64,000 nt of DNA from Chloroflexota bacterium (GCA_029265355.1 JAJUJL010000012.1:62001-126000), one strand, 5' to 3'; shown: positions 15,335 through 24,011, counted from the first letter of the stretch. Numbers and translations: made by a program. Notes: generated by a model from the letters alone, not told the origin.

Positions 15335-17746
15335 ATGCCGCTGCTCTGGCTTTCACTGTGCTTCTTAACCGGTATCCTGCTGGCGAGCTGGCTGGGCGCC
15401 GGTTGGGCTGCCGCTGCCGCGGGTGTTGCCGCCCTGGCGCTGCTGCTGGGCTGGGTGCTCGAGCGGCGCTACCCTGGCAACCTGCCTGCCTGGGCGGCGC
15501 CTCTGCTGCACGCCGCACCGCTGCCGCTGTGGCTGCTGGCGCTGGCGCTTACCGCCGGCGCGCTGCGCTTCGCTGCCAGCCTGCCCGACCGCGAAGCCCC
15601 CAAATCACTGGCTTTCTACAACGACAACCTGGAGCGCCTCACCGTGGAGGGGGTGATCGTCGCCCCGCCGCGCCGCCTGGACGATTACAGTGAGGTACGC
15701 CTGCGCGTCGATCTGCTCACCGTCGAGGGTGATGAAACGGGTAAAACCGTTCAGGGGCTGCTGCTGGCGCGGCTGCCGCGCGAAGAGGACTGGCGCTATG
15801 GCGACCGGCTGCGGTTGACCGGCATGCTGCAGACCCCACCTGAGACAGAGGCCTTTTCCTACCGCGACTACCTGAGCCGGCAGGGTGTGCTGAGCTGGAT
15901 GCCATCGGCGCGCGCTGAGGTAATCAGCAGTGGGCAGGGCAGCCGCTTTTTCAGCGCATTATACGACTTTCGTCTGCATGCGCTCGACCGCCTGTACCGC
16001 ATCTTCCCCGATCCCGAGGCCTCCTTCCTGGCGGGTGTGCTGCTGGGCGAGGAGTCCGGCATCCCGCAGCAGATGGAACGCGCCTTTCAAAATACTGGCA
16101 CGTCGCACGTCATCGCCATATCCGGATTCAATATCACCATTCTCGCCGGGCTGTTCACCTGGATCTTCAGCCGCCTGGTGGGTCGCTGGCGCGGCGCGCT
16201 GCTGGCGGCCCTCATGATCTCGCTCTATACCCTGCTGGTGGGCGCGGGGGCGGCGGTGGTGCGAGCGGCCATCCTGGGTGTGCTGGCGCTGGGCGCGCGC
16301 CAGGTGGGGCGGCGGCAGCAGGGCGTCAACAGCTTGTCCTTTGTAGCGGCGGTCATGGCGCTCTTTAACCCCAACGTGCTGTGGGATGTGGGCTTCCAGC
16401 TTTCGTTCACCGCCACGCTGGGGCTGGTGCTGTACGCCGATCCGTTGGTGGCGGGTTTCAACAACCTCTTCAACCGCCTGTTCGGACGCTGGATCCCAGC
16501 GCAGGCGGTGCAGCGCATCTCCGGTCCGGTGGGCGAGTACCTGCTGTTCACGCTGGCGGCGCAGGTGATGATCCTGCCGGTGCTGGTCTACCATTTCCAG
16601 CGGCTGTCGCTGGTTTCGCTGCTCGCCAACCCGGCCATCCTGCCGGCGCAGCCGGCGGTGATGCTGGCAGGCGGGCTGGCGCTACTGCTGGGGCTGACCG
16701 ATATTCGCCTGGGCCAGCTCGCCGCCTGGCTGGCCTGGCCGTTTGCCGCCTACACCATCCGAGCGGTGGAAGCGTTTAACCGCCTGCCGGGCGGTGTGCT
16801 GGTTTTTGGCAGGATGGCGATCATTTGGGTGGCGCTGTACTACGCCGTTTTGCTGGGCTTCACTTTCTTTGGGAAGCAGCTCAAGGCCTGGGCGGCGAGG
16901 CGGCTGGGAGAGTTCTCGCCGCAGGCGGCCGCCCTGCGCGGGCTGGCGCTGCTCGGCTTGCTCTTGCTCAACGGCGTGGTATGGCAGAGCGTGCTGGCGC
17001 GTCCCGATGGACATTTACACGTGACCGTGCTCTCGGTGGGCAGCGCCGATGCGCTGCTGGTGCAGACTCCGGATGGCAGGCGGCTGCTGATCGACGGCGG
17101 TCCCAGCACCACGCGGCTGGCGGAGGCGCTGGGTAGGCGCCTGCCGCTGCTCGACCGCCATCTGGACGCCTGGATCGTCGCCGCACCTTCGCAGGAGAAC
17201 CTGGCGGCGCTGCCCGACCTGGTGGAGCGCTACCCGCCCGCGCAGGTGCTGTGGGCGGGTGAGACATCCGGAACGGCGGCGGGGAGGCGGCTGGTGCGCG
17301 AGCTGGCAAGGCTGAATATCCCGCTGGTGTCTCTCGAAAGCGGGCAGACGCTCGACCTGGGTGAGGGCGTGATGCTGCGCTTGCTGGCAACCGGCAGACG
17401 CGGCGCGGCGTTGCTGCTGGAGTGGAGGCGCTTCCGCCTGCTGCTGCCGCTGGGTGTGGATTTCGAGAGCCTGCCGCTCTTGCTGGAAGATCCTGCCCTG
17501 AAAGATGTAACCGCCGTGCTGCTGGCGGAGAGCGGCTACGCCCCCGCCAACCCGCCGGAGCTGATCGAGCATCTCAACCCACGGCTGGCGCTGATCAGCG
17601 TGGCGGCGGGGGATTGGCAGGGACTGCCATCAGAGGAGACGCTGCATGCGCTGGAGGGGAGAACGGTGCTGAGGACGGATCAGGCGGGGTGGATTGAGCT
17701 GATTACGAACGGTGGGCAGATATGGGTGGAGGTGGAACGGAAGTGA
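15335..17746 (+). CDS. comEC: ComEC/Rec2-type DNA uptake channel with degenerate MBL domain
   Basis: The 803-residue protein has an N-terminal DUF4131-like region, the Competence domain with FLAGVLLGEESGIPQQ and TSHVIAISGFNI (residues about 230-270), many membrane helices to about 545, and a C-terminal metallo-beta-lactamase-like domain starting VTVLSVGSADALLV. ComEC moves single-stranded DNA across the membrane during transformation. In the usual domain the HxHxDH metal site follows LIDGG; here that region reads IVAAPSQENLAAL, so the metal ligands are missing. No strong ribosome site precedes ATG 15335. No other competence genes are in the window. Confidence 0.9.
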   Translation: MPLLWLSLCFLTGILLASWLGAGWAAAAAGVAALALLLGWVLERRYPGNLPAWAAPLLHAAPLPLWLLALALTAGALRFAASLPDREAPKSLAFYNDNLERLTVEGVIVAPPRRLDDYSEVRLRVDLLTVEGDETGKTVQGLLLARLPREEDWRYGDRLRLTGMLQTPPETEAFSYRDYLSRQGVLSWMPSARAEVISSGQGSRFFSALYDFRLHALDRLYRIFPDPEASFLAGVLLGEESGIPQQMERAFQNTGTSHVIAISGFNITILAGLFTWIFSRLVGRWRGALLAALMISLYTLLVGAGAAVVRAAILGVLALGARQVGRRQQGVNSLSFVAAVMALFNPNVLWDVGFQLSFTATLGLVLYADPLVAGFNNLFNRLFGRWIPAQAVQRISGPVGEYLLFTLAAQVMILPVLVYHFQRLSLVSLLANPAILPAQPAVMLAGGLALLLGLTDIRLGQLAAWLAWPFAAYTIRAVEAFNRLPGGVLVFGRMAIIWVALYYAVLLGFTFFGKQLKAWAARRLGEFSPQAAALRGLALLGLLLLNGVVWQSVLARPDGHLHVTVLSVGSADALLVQTPDGRRLLIDGGPSTTRLAEALGRRLPLLDRHLDAWIVAAPSQENLAALPDLVERYPPAQVLWAGETSGTAAGRRLVRELARLNIPLVSLESGQTLDLGEGVMLRLLATGRRGAALLLEWRRFRLLLPLGVDFESLPLLLEDPALKDVTAVLLAESGYAPANPPELIEHLNPRLALISVAAGDWQGLPSEETLHALEGRTVLRTDQAGWIELITNGGQIWVEVERK

Positions 17747-17750
17747 GGTC

Positions 17751-18213
17751 TCCATTTACGGATAAGGTGTGGACGGAGAAGGTGGGACGGGTAAGGGTTA
17801 GGCGTGGAGGTAGCCAGGAGACCGGCGGGTTGAGTAGGTGTTGGATTGGTTTTGGTCGTAGGCGCCAGGGTGTCGGTAGCCGGCGCGTGGGTCACCTCCC
17901 AGGGGAACGGCTGAGCAGGCATGAAGGTTGGTGTAAGTGTACCGGGACCATAAGCAGAGCTGGTGACATCGGTGGTATAGGGTGGAGGGTGCGTTCCCTC
18001 CCTGACAATAAACCCGCCATCCTTTGTCAACAATACGTTGAAGCTATCTGTTCCAACAATAGTTCGACCTACGTTAAGTAAACCGCCGAAAGTTTTTAGA
18101 GTAAATCGGCCATCACGTTGGCGGTTTACTCCAGGGTTTCGCCGGTGCTTGTCAGATTTTTGTAAAAACACTTCCGGCGAAACACCTAAAGAAAAAGAAA
18201 ATCTGTCTATCAA
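17751..18213 (-). other. Unexplained stretch after comEC with a doubtful open frame
   Basis: This stretch is less GC-rich than comEC. One minus-strand frame is open from a TTG at 18213 and runs into the comEC 3' end. Its product has a Thr/Pro-rich part similar in style to secreted proteins of this genome (TDTLAPTTKTNPTPTQPAG). There is no ribosome site or signal peptide, so it may be a remnant of a secreted-protein gene or chance. I do not call it a gene. Confidence 0.3.
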
Positions 18214-18389
18214 CTGATATTTTTTTAGTATAGCGGGATTGGTACTCGGGGTCTAGTGACTTTTTATCTCCCCCTAAAGGCAAATGTACGATATTGGATA
18301 CTGAGAATGTGTGATTTTGACACAAATTAGATGGAAGGCGCCAAAACAATCCGAGCGGCGCTGCGCTCGTGCGTGCCAAGGGGATGGCG

Positions 18390-18534
18390 GCAGGGTGCAG
18401 CGTTTCTGCTGGAAGATGCAGCCCCAAAAGATGTGACCGCCGTGCTGCTGGCGGAGAGCGGCTAAGCTCCTGCCAACCCGCCAGAGATGATCGCGCATTC
18501 GGGAATTGCGGATGATCTGGTCATGATATAATAC
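18390..18534 (+). pseudogene. Fragment of a second comEC copy (upstream half)
   Basis: From about 18408 the plus strand encodes FLLEDAAPKDVTAVLLAESG, then a TAA stop, then APANPPEMIAH. This lines up with comEC LLEDPALKDVTAVLLAESGY followed by APANPPELIEH (17485-17575). The TAC codon has become TAA. Similarity fades at about 18534, where the ABC-F promoter begins. The matching C-terminal part resumes at 20401. Confidence 0.8.
18506..18532 (+). promoter_or_regulatory. Promoter for the ABC-F leader
   Basis: A perfect TATAAT lies at 18527-18532. TTGCGG at 18506-18511 is a possible but weak -35 box at a short 15-bp spacing. Transcription would begin near 18539-18541, only a few bases before the ATG of the leader ORF at 18543. 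Confidence 0.6.
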
Positions 18535-18542
18535 TTTCAATC

Positions 18543-18644
18543 ATGATTTACGTTGATCGAATTGGGCAGACAATGCTTTTCATCGGGGTTCGTGGCTTTA
18601 TTTCCGCCAGGGTTCATCGAATCGCGCCTGCTGCCCAGACCTAG
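18543..18644 (+). CDS. 33-residue leader peptide upstream of the ABC-F gene
   Basis: ATG 18543 opens 33 codons ending at TAG 18642-18644, with internal ATG at 18573 preceded by GGGCAG. The peptide begins MIYVDRIGQT and ends HRIAPAAQT. It lies between a promoter and an intrinsic terminator in front of a ribosome-acting ATPase. That fits a leader whose translation, stalled by a drug, decides whether the terminator forms. The first start would be almost leaderless. The role is inferred from layout. Confidence 0.6.
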   Translation: MIYVDRIGQTMLFIGVRGFISARVHRIAPAAQT

Positions 18645-18720
18645 CACCTTGTCCGGTGGATATATTCCACGAAAAAGAATTTTGACGCCGCAGGCCTGAC
18701 CTGCGGCGTTTGTTTTATTG
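18645..18720 (+). promoter_or_regulatory. Transcription attenuator in front of the ABC-F gene
   Basis: A perfect 10-bp stem ACGCCGCAGG (18685-18694) / CCTGCGGCGT (18700-18709) with a 5-nt loop is followed by TTGTTTTATT, a strong intrinsic terminator ending just before the GGAGGT ribosome site. Upstream, GTGGA/TCCAC (18656-18670) and CACC/GGTG (18645-18658) hairpins overlap and exclude each other. GCCTGC in the leader ORF (around 18626-18632) can pair with GCAGGC (18690-18695) in the terminator stem and would act as an antiterminator. Confidence 0.75.
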
Positions 18721-18730
18721 GAGGTAACGT

Positions 18731-20392
18731 ATGATTGCCATCAGTCTTTCGAATGTTAGCTTGATCCTTGGCGCGCATCCTGTGTTTAAAAACCTGTCCT
18801 GGGAGATTCAACAAGGCCAAAAGATCGGTTTGATCGGAGCCAATGGCGCGGGGAAATCCTCACTCTTCAAGCTGATCACCGGGGAGTTCAGCCCCGAGCC
18901 AGGCGGAGGAGTTGTGCGCGCCAAAGGGGTGACGGTGGGCTACCTGCCTCAGCAGCCGGAATTTGACTCGCACCAAACGGTCTTCGAAGTCGCCATGCAA
19001 GGCAACCCGCGGGTAGCTGAGCTCGAGGCCAGTTTGACTCGCCTGGAGGACAGCCTGGGCGACCCGGCGGTGTACAACCACCCGCAGAGATTGGCGCAAT
19101 CGCTGGAAAATCAGCTCAAACTCCTGGAAGAGTACACGTTTTTAGGCGGGGAGAGCTATCCGAACAGGGTTCGTGAGCTTCTGCTTGGGCTCGGCCTGCC
19201 GGAAGTTGAATTAGAAAAACCCTGCACCGCGTTGAGCGGGGGCCAGAAAAAGCTGCTTGGGATCGCTCGCTTGTTGCTGGCTCGGTCCTCCGTGCTGCTG
19301 TTGGATGAGCCGGACAACCACCTGGACCTGGAAGGGAAGACTTTCCTGGAGCGGCTGATCAGCGAGTATCCGGGGACAGTCGTCATCATCTCTCACGACC
19401 GCTACCTTCTAGACGCCGTCGTGACTCATATTGCTGAGATCGAGGATGGCCGGTTGGTCACTTTCGCAGGCGACTACTCAAGCTACATTTTCGACAAGCA
19501 GCAGCGCCTGGCGCGACAGGAAGAGTTGTACCAGATCCAGCAGCGTGAGATCGCCCGCCTGGAAATGGCCCGCCGGCGGTATGCGTTATGGGTCCAGGTG
19601 AATGATAAATTCGCCAGCCGGTTGCGGGCGATGGAGACTCGCCTGGCGCGGATCGAGAAAATGGAGCGACCGACCCTGGAACGGCGCCGAATGGGACTCG
19701 AGCTGAACGGCTGGCGTGGGTCCAATAAAGTGGTAGAGCTCATCGGGGTGAAGAAATCCTTTGGCAGTCAGGTGGTTGTAGACGGTATCAACCTGATGCT
19801 CCACCATGGAGAACGGGTCGGATTGATCGGCCCAAACGGAGCAGGAAAATCGGTCCTGCTGCGCTTGATATTGGGGAGCGAAATTCCAGATGCCGGTGAG
19901 GTTGCCCTCGGACCTGGCGTCCGGGTGGGTTATTACGCTCAAGAGTATGAGAACCTGGATTACAGCCAGACCTTGCTGGAGGCGATCCGCTACGCGAGTG
20001 AGATGAGCGAAGCCAGCGCCGTTTCTTTTCTCATTCGTTACCTTTTTACTTACCACCAGGCAAACCAGAGCATAGGCGAGCTTTCCGGGGGAGAGCGAAG
20101 CCGGCTTCAACTGGCCTTGTTAGTCCTGTCGGGAGCGAACTTTCTGCTCTTGGACGAGCCTACCAACAACCTGGATATCGCTTCGTCGGAGGTGCTCGAG
20201 AATGCATTGGCTGATTTTGTTGGCACGGTCTTCGTGATCTCCCACGACCGTTATTTCCTGGATCGCACCGTAAATCGTCTCCTGATATTAGAAGACAGCC
20301 GGCTGGCTGAATTCACCGGCGGTTACAGCGATTACGCTGCGCAGCGAGAGCTCTTTACAACAAAGAATAGAAGGCTGAAAACCGGATTATAG
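18731..20392 (+). CDS. ABC-F family ATPase, probable ribosome-protection (antibiotic resistance) protein
   Basis: The 553-residue soluble protein has two ABC domains without membrane segments: Walker A GANGAGKSS (36-44), signature LSGGQKK and DEPDNHLD in the first; GPNGAGKSV, LSGGERSR and DEPTNNLD in the second. An arginine-rich helical linker with RQEELYQIQQREIARLEMA and RLARIEKMERPTLERRR lies between them. ABC-F proteins enter the ribosomal E site; resistance members dislodge drugs, others tune translation. The GGAGGT site is directly behind a terminator hairpin and leader ORF, the arrangement seen for inducible resistance members. The gene sits inside a broken comEC copy, so acquisition by transfer is likely. 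The drug class cannot be read from sequence. Confidence 0.85.
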   Translation: MIAISLSNVSLILGAHPVFKNLSWEIQQGQKIGLIGANGAGKSSLFKLITGEFSPEPGGGVVRAKGVTVGYLPQQPEFDSHQTVFEVAMQGNPRVAELEASLTRLEDSLGDPAVYNHPQRLAQSLENQLKLLEEYTFLGGESYPNRVRELLLGLGLPEVELEKPCTALSGGQKKLLGIARLLLARSSVLLLDEPDNHLDLEGKTFLERLISEYPGTVVIISHDRYLLDAVVTHIAEIEDGRLVTFAGDYSSYIFDKQQRLARQEELYQIQQREIARLEMARRRYALWVQVNDKFASRLRAMETRLARIEKMERPTLERRRMGLELNGWRGSNKVVELIGVKKSFGSQVVVDGINLMLHHGERVGLIGPNGAGKSVLLRLILGSEIPDAGEVALGPGVRVGYYAQEYENLDYSQTLLEAIRYASEMSEASAVSFLIRYLFTYHQANQSIGELSGGERSRLQLALLVLSGANFLLLDEPTNNLDIASSEVLENALADFVGTVFVISHDRYFLDRTVNRLLILEDSRLAEFTGGYSDYAAQRELFTTKNRRLKTGL

Positions 20393-20398
20393 GAATAG

Positions 20399-20541
20399 AT
20401 CTGGCGCTGGAGGGGATTCCGCTGCTGAGGGCAGACCAGGAGGGGCAGATCGAGCTGGCGACCGATGGGAAGTTGATGGGGCTGGAACAGCGCACAAACA
20501 GTTATGAAATTTACCTGATTTTGCGCGATAATTATCCATGA
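20399..20541 (+). pseudogene. Fragment of a second comEC copy (C-terminal end)
   Basis: The frame from 20401 reads LALEGIPLLRADQEGQIELAT..., matching comEC HALEGRTVLRTDQAGWIELIT near its C-terminus, and runs to a TGA at 20539-20541. Together with 18390-18534 it makes a comEC 3' end interrupted by the ABC-F gene. About 16 codons of the parental sequence are missing at the junction. Confidence 0.78.
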
Positions 20542-20602
20542 GCCTGCCCCGCGGTTCACACGGGTTATTAAAACCTTAAACCAGCACTCAAAGGAAGCGC
20601 CT

Positions 20603-21445
20603 ATGGACATTTACCTCGCTCCGGAACGTGCCTTTCATTACAGCCCAAAATTTACGGTCGAGATCGCCCGCGACCGGGTGGAACAAAAGAAGACCAGCCT
20701 GGTTGCCGGCACCGTCGGGGCGATGTTTTCCCGCCCCAAACCGGATGAGATCCAACTGCTCTCGGTCGAGAGCCGGTTGGAGCCGTTCTGGCTGATCAAC
20801 GTTTTTGTGCGCACGGTCTACGATAAGCAGCGCGTGTTCACCATCCCGGTCAGCGGGCCGGAAGTGAAACAGGTCACCCTCCTGGGGCAGGAGGTGCCGG
20901 TCAGCGTCAGTCCCAAGGGCGGCGCCAGCTTCACGCTCAACGCAGTGGAGCACTGCCTGGAAGAATCCCGCGGCAGCTACAACTTCGATGGGTCGGGGAC
21001 GAGAACCGACTTGAGCAAATACCAGCCCTTTACCAGGCTGGAGATATCGGACCTTGGGCAGTTTGCGCCGCCGGACGTGCTGGTGGTGCCGCCGCAAGCC
21101 AATGCTACCACGGTCATCCGGGCGGTGCTGGCGGACGTGGTCAAGCCGGTGCAGGCGCAGACCATTCACGAGGAGCGCGTGGATGTGGAAGCCCTCGAGC
21201 TGTATTTCCGCCCGGTGTATGCCTTCGAATATAACTGGGCGGCGAAAGGCAAGCGCAATGTGCTGGAGTTCGACGCGCTGACCGGCGAGATCAATTCGGG
21301 CGGGAAGAAGCTCTCCGATCAGATCAAGAGCATGGTCACCCGCGACCTGATCTTCGACGTCACCGCCGATGCGGTGGGGATGGTCGTGCCGGGCGGGAGT
21401 ATTGCGGTCAAGCTGATCAAGGCGGTGGTGGACCGTGGTAAATGA
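20603..21445 (+). CDS. Uncharacterised 280-residue protein
   Basis: ATG 20603 follows AAGGAAG at 7 nt. The protein has no signal peptide and is mostly beta-rich at the N-terminus (IQLLSVESRLEPFWLINVFVRTVYD), followed by a central Pro-rich turn (FAPPDVLVVPPQANATT) and a C-terminal amphipathic segment (IFDVTADAVGMVVPGGSIAV). The VYAFEYNWAAKGK and FDALTGEI segments resemble a repeated small beta unit. I do not recognise a family. Codon use fits its neighbours, so it is probably a real gene. Confidence 0.7.
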   Translation: MDIYLAPERAFHYSPKFTVEIARDRVEQKKTSLVAGTVGAMFSRPKPDEIQLLSVESRLEPFWLINVFVRTVYDKQRVFTIPVSGPEVKQVTLLGQEVPVSVSPKGGASFTLNAVEHCLEESRGSYNFDGSGTRTDLSKYQPFTRLEISDLGQFAPPDVLVVPPQANATTVIRAVLADVVKPVQAQTIHEERVDVEALELYFRPVYAFEYNWAAKGKRNVLEFDALTGEINSGGKKLSDQIKSMVTRDLIFDVTADAVGMVVPGGSIAVKLIKAVVDRGK

Positions 21446-21677
21446 GCCGCGCAGCCGGTTCGTTTGGGAGCGCTAAGCGCAGCGCGGGATATCGATCCAG
21501 AGGGATCTTGGTCGGCGATGATCGCCCAGACCACCAGAGCAATCTTTGAGATGCTTTTCCCCTTCTGAATTCACGTTTCTTTCTCCATCCTGAAATTCAG
21601 ACTGGTCTGTATGAAGCTCCGGTTGCCAAATCTAAAAGGAATGCAGGTCGAGTAAACCCACCTGAAGTGCGTCACTG

Positions 21678-22061
21678 CTACTTTTTTCGTTTCGCCGCGG
21701 CTTTCTCCAAATTTTCCTGAACCCTGAACTTCACAATTTTGCGGATGAGGTCGAACGGGATAGGCTTGGCCAACGGAAACTGCACCGAGCCTTTGGCGCT
21801 TTCATAGCCCGCCAGCTCGGCCTTGAATTTCTCGATCCCGGATGGCGTGGGGTAAAAACCGATGTGTTTCTTGAAGGCCGCGAAATGCACCAGGTTGCCG
21901 TGCAGGGTAAAGGTTGGTATCCCGTAATTAATCGTCTCTGCCGCATCGGGCGCAGCCTCCCGGATTACTGCCCGGATTTTGTGCAAGAGCTGCTGAACGT
22001 CCTCTGGAAAGGCCGCGATATATTCGTCTATGCTGTGGGCTGATGATCTAGAAGCTGCCAT
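21678..22061 (-). CDS. DUF1801 (YdhG-like) small protein
   Basis: The 127-residue protein shows IDEYIAAFPEDVQQLLHKIR, DAAETINYGIPTFTLHG, HIGFYPTPSGI and GSVQFPLAKPIPFDLI, the usual landmarks of the DUF1801 family (frataxin-like fold, role poorly known; one member called an iron chaperone). ATG 22061 follows GGGAGTACT. The gene stands alone in a cluster of small minus-strand genes. Confidence 0.85.
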   Translation of the reverse strand: MAASRSSAHSIDEYIAAFPEDVQQLLHKIRAVIREAAPDAAETINYGIPTFTLHGNLVHFAAFKKHIGFYPTPSGIEKFKAELAGYESAKGSVQFPLAKPIPFDLIRKIVKFRVQENLEKAAAKRKK

Positions 22062-22139
22062 AGTACTCCCGTTACTTCGACTGGCGAGATGTTCTTGAGA
22101 GGCAAACCAATTATAGACCGGGCATTTTCTCTCTTATAG

Positions 22140-22337
22140 TCAGCCGCCTTGATTGCGCGCCCGCTCCTGGTCCTGTCCGTTTTTGTACAGCAGCACCAGC
22201 CCGGTGAACGGAGCCAGAAACCAGCCCAAGAAGAACCACAGCAGCGCACTGCGCCGCGTGTTCTGCGCCCATTGTGCACAAAAAATTCCAAAGAGAAAGA
22301 AAACCAGGCCAATATCGGCGTAATTGCTGGTATCCAT
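22140..22337 (-). CDS. Small two-helix membrane protein
   Basis: ATG 22337 follows GGAGG at 8 nt and gives 65 residues with two hydrophobic segments (about 9-26 and 32-53) and a charged tail (NGQDQERARNQGG). It resembles many short envelope proteins of unknown role. A longer upstream start at 22361 lacks a ribosome site. Confidence 0.65.
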   Translation of the reverse strand: MDTSNYADIGLVFFLFGIFCAQWAQNTRRSALLWFFLGWFLAPFTGLVLLYKNGQDQERARNQGG

Positions 22338-22357
22338 GTGAATTGCCTCCTTGTGAC

Positions 22358-22729
22358 TCACACGTGCTGGTCGACCAGGATCGGGTTCCCATCCGGGTCG
22401 AGCGCCACAAAATAGGCCGGCCCGCTGCTGCTCTCATTGGCTTCGGTGATCAATTCCACACCCTGCGCCTTCAACATCCGCTGCAACTCGCGCACGTCGG
22501 TGAACGACTCCAGCTTCTGGGCGTTTTGATCCCAACCGGGATTGAAGGTGAGCATATTCTTGTCGAACATGCCCTGGAAGAGACCGATGACAGTGCCACC
22601 GTTCTTGAGGATCAGCCAGTTCTGGGCTGCATCGCCGCCGGTGACCTCGAAGCCGAATTTTTCGTAGAAAGCTCGCGAAGCCGCCAGGTCTTTCACGGTC
22701 AGGCTGATTGAGAATGCGCCGAGCTGCAT
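22358..22729 (-). CDS. VOC-family (glyoxalase-like) protein
   Basis: The 123-residue protein has the beta-alpha-beta-beta-beta pattern of the vicinal oxygen chelate family: [22 protein letters not shown] at the start, [16 protein letters not shown] in the middle and [16 protein letters not shown] at the end. The AGGAG site sits well before ATG 22729. Metal ligands are not obvious, and substrate cannot be assigned; bleomycin-type drug binding and small lyases both belong to this fold. Confidence 0.85.
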   Translation of the reverse strand: MQLGAFSISLTVKDLAASRAFYEKFGFEVTGGDAAQNWLILKNGGTVIGLFQGMFDKNMLTFNPGWDQNAQKLESFTDVRELQRMLKAQGVELITEANESSSGPAYFVALDPDGNPILVDQHV

Positions 22730-22881
22730 GATTTTTCTCTCCTTTGGCTGACTGCTTGGCCGGAAAAATGTAGTGGAGTAATTCTATCCGATTTTTGATT
22801 TGTCGCCTGTATGAGAAAAAAGACCAGGGAGTTTTGCTGCCCTGCAAGACTCCCTGGCTCAATTGTTTTTGGGATGGATTT

Positions 22882-23871
22882 CTACTCCTCTTTAGCCAGG
22901 TTCCAATAAGCAAAATGGGTGACGCGGTAGATGTAATTGCCTGGGTAAGCAGCTCGAACAAAAACACCCACCCGTCCCTTCTCGAAATGATCGTCTTCCA
23001 CCTCTGCCACCTGGAAGCCGTTGGCGAAGACCACGATCAGGCCGCCCTCGGCGCGCACGCCGATCACGTTTTCCTCATCCGGCCCCGTGTGGATGGCGAT
23101 GCTCATATCCTTCTCGAACAGCGTCTCGGCGTCGTAGGGGTCGGCATCGTCCAGGCGCAGGATTCGCAACGTGCCATCGCAACTGACCGACACGATGTAG
23201 CCGTAGGAGACCCCGGCCAAATGCGGCGGCCCGCGGAAGATGATGCCGTAAGCGTCATTCCCGGAGCAATCTTCGCTTTCAAAGGTCATCTCGATGAAGG
23301 CATCGCTCAGCGTATGGTAGCTAAACCACCAGGTGCTGAAGCCCGCTTGCTTGCCGGTCACGTACAGCTCGCCGTCCTTGAACTGCAGGCGGATATTGCT
23401 GTTGTTGGGCAGCAACCTGGTCTCGGCTTGCGCCCACTCGGTCAGGTAGGCGATCTCCATAGGATTTTCGTAGTCAGGCTTGCCAAGGGCCGTGTTTGGA
23501 TCGAAGACAGGGCCGAGAGTGGCTGTGGCAGCCGGCTGGGCGGGAGTGGGCAATGCTGCTGTTGGCTGGGCCGTGGCGGGCGCGGGATAAGGGGCGCTGG
23601 CCTCTGCCGCGGATGTTGGAGACACAGCGGTCGGCTGGGCGGCCGCTGGGGCGGCCTCGCTGGGCGGCGGCGCTGTCTCTGTCGAGGCTGGCGGCTGAAC
23701 GGGAACCGCTGTGTCGGGCGCTGATGTGTCAGCCTCTGTCGCAGCCGGGGCTGCTGGTGTATCGGTTACGGCGACAAAGGCGGTGGGCGCCTCGCCACCG
23801 GGCGCCGGCAAAGTGCACGCTCCGGTGAAGAGCAGGAAAAAAATTGCGAGCAATAACGCTATTCGCTTCAT
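22882..23871 (-). CDS. Lipoprotein with Ala/Pro/Thr-rich stalk and beta-sandwich domain
   Basis: ATG 23871 follows GGAGGG at 5 nt. The 329-residue product has the lipobox FTGAC, a long Ala/Pro/Thr stalk (about 20-115) and a C-terminal domain with YENPMEIAYLTEW, IEMTFESEDCSGNDAYGIIF and FEKGRVGVFVRA. The latter pattern fits the LamG/DUF1080-like beta sandwich that binds sugars in many secreted proteins. It should be exposed on the cell surface. The ligand is not known. Confidence 0.75.
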   Translation of the reverse strand: MKRIALLLAIFFLLFTGACTLPAPGGEAPTAFVAVTDTPAAPAATEADTSAPDTAVPVQPPASTETAPPPSEAAPAAAQPTAVSPTSAAEASAPYPAPATAQPTAALPTPAQPAATATLGPVFDPNTALGKPDYENPMEIAYLTEWAQAETRLLPNNSNIRLQFKDGELYVTGKQAGFSTWWFSYHTLSDAFIEMTFESEDCSGNDAYGIIFRGPPHLAGVSYGYIVSVSCDGTLRILRLDDADPYDAETLFEKDMSIAIHTGPDEENVIGVRAEGGLIVVFANGFQVAEVEDDHFEKGRVGVFVRAAYPGNYIYRVTHFAYWNLAKEE

Positions 23872-24011
23872 AACGACCCTCCTGAAATCTGACGCGCAGC
23901 AGCTCACCCGAAAAAACTGCCTGTCGCTGCTTTGTTGGAAAACAAACTGATTCAGCAGGCACAACCTGGCTGCTCAACAGGAACAAAAAGATTATAACAT
24001 GCGGTCATTTG

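Noticed and set aside
18152-18427. 91-residue minus-strand frame before the ABC-F gene
   Set aside because: It has no ribosome site, runs over the comEC remnant in the antisense direction and has no recognisable domain.
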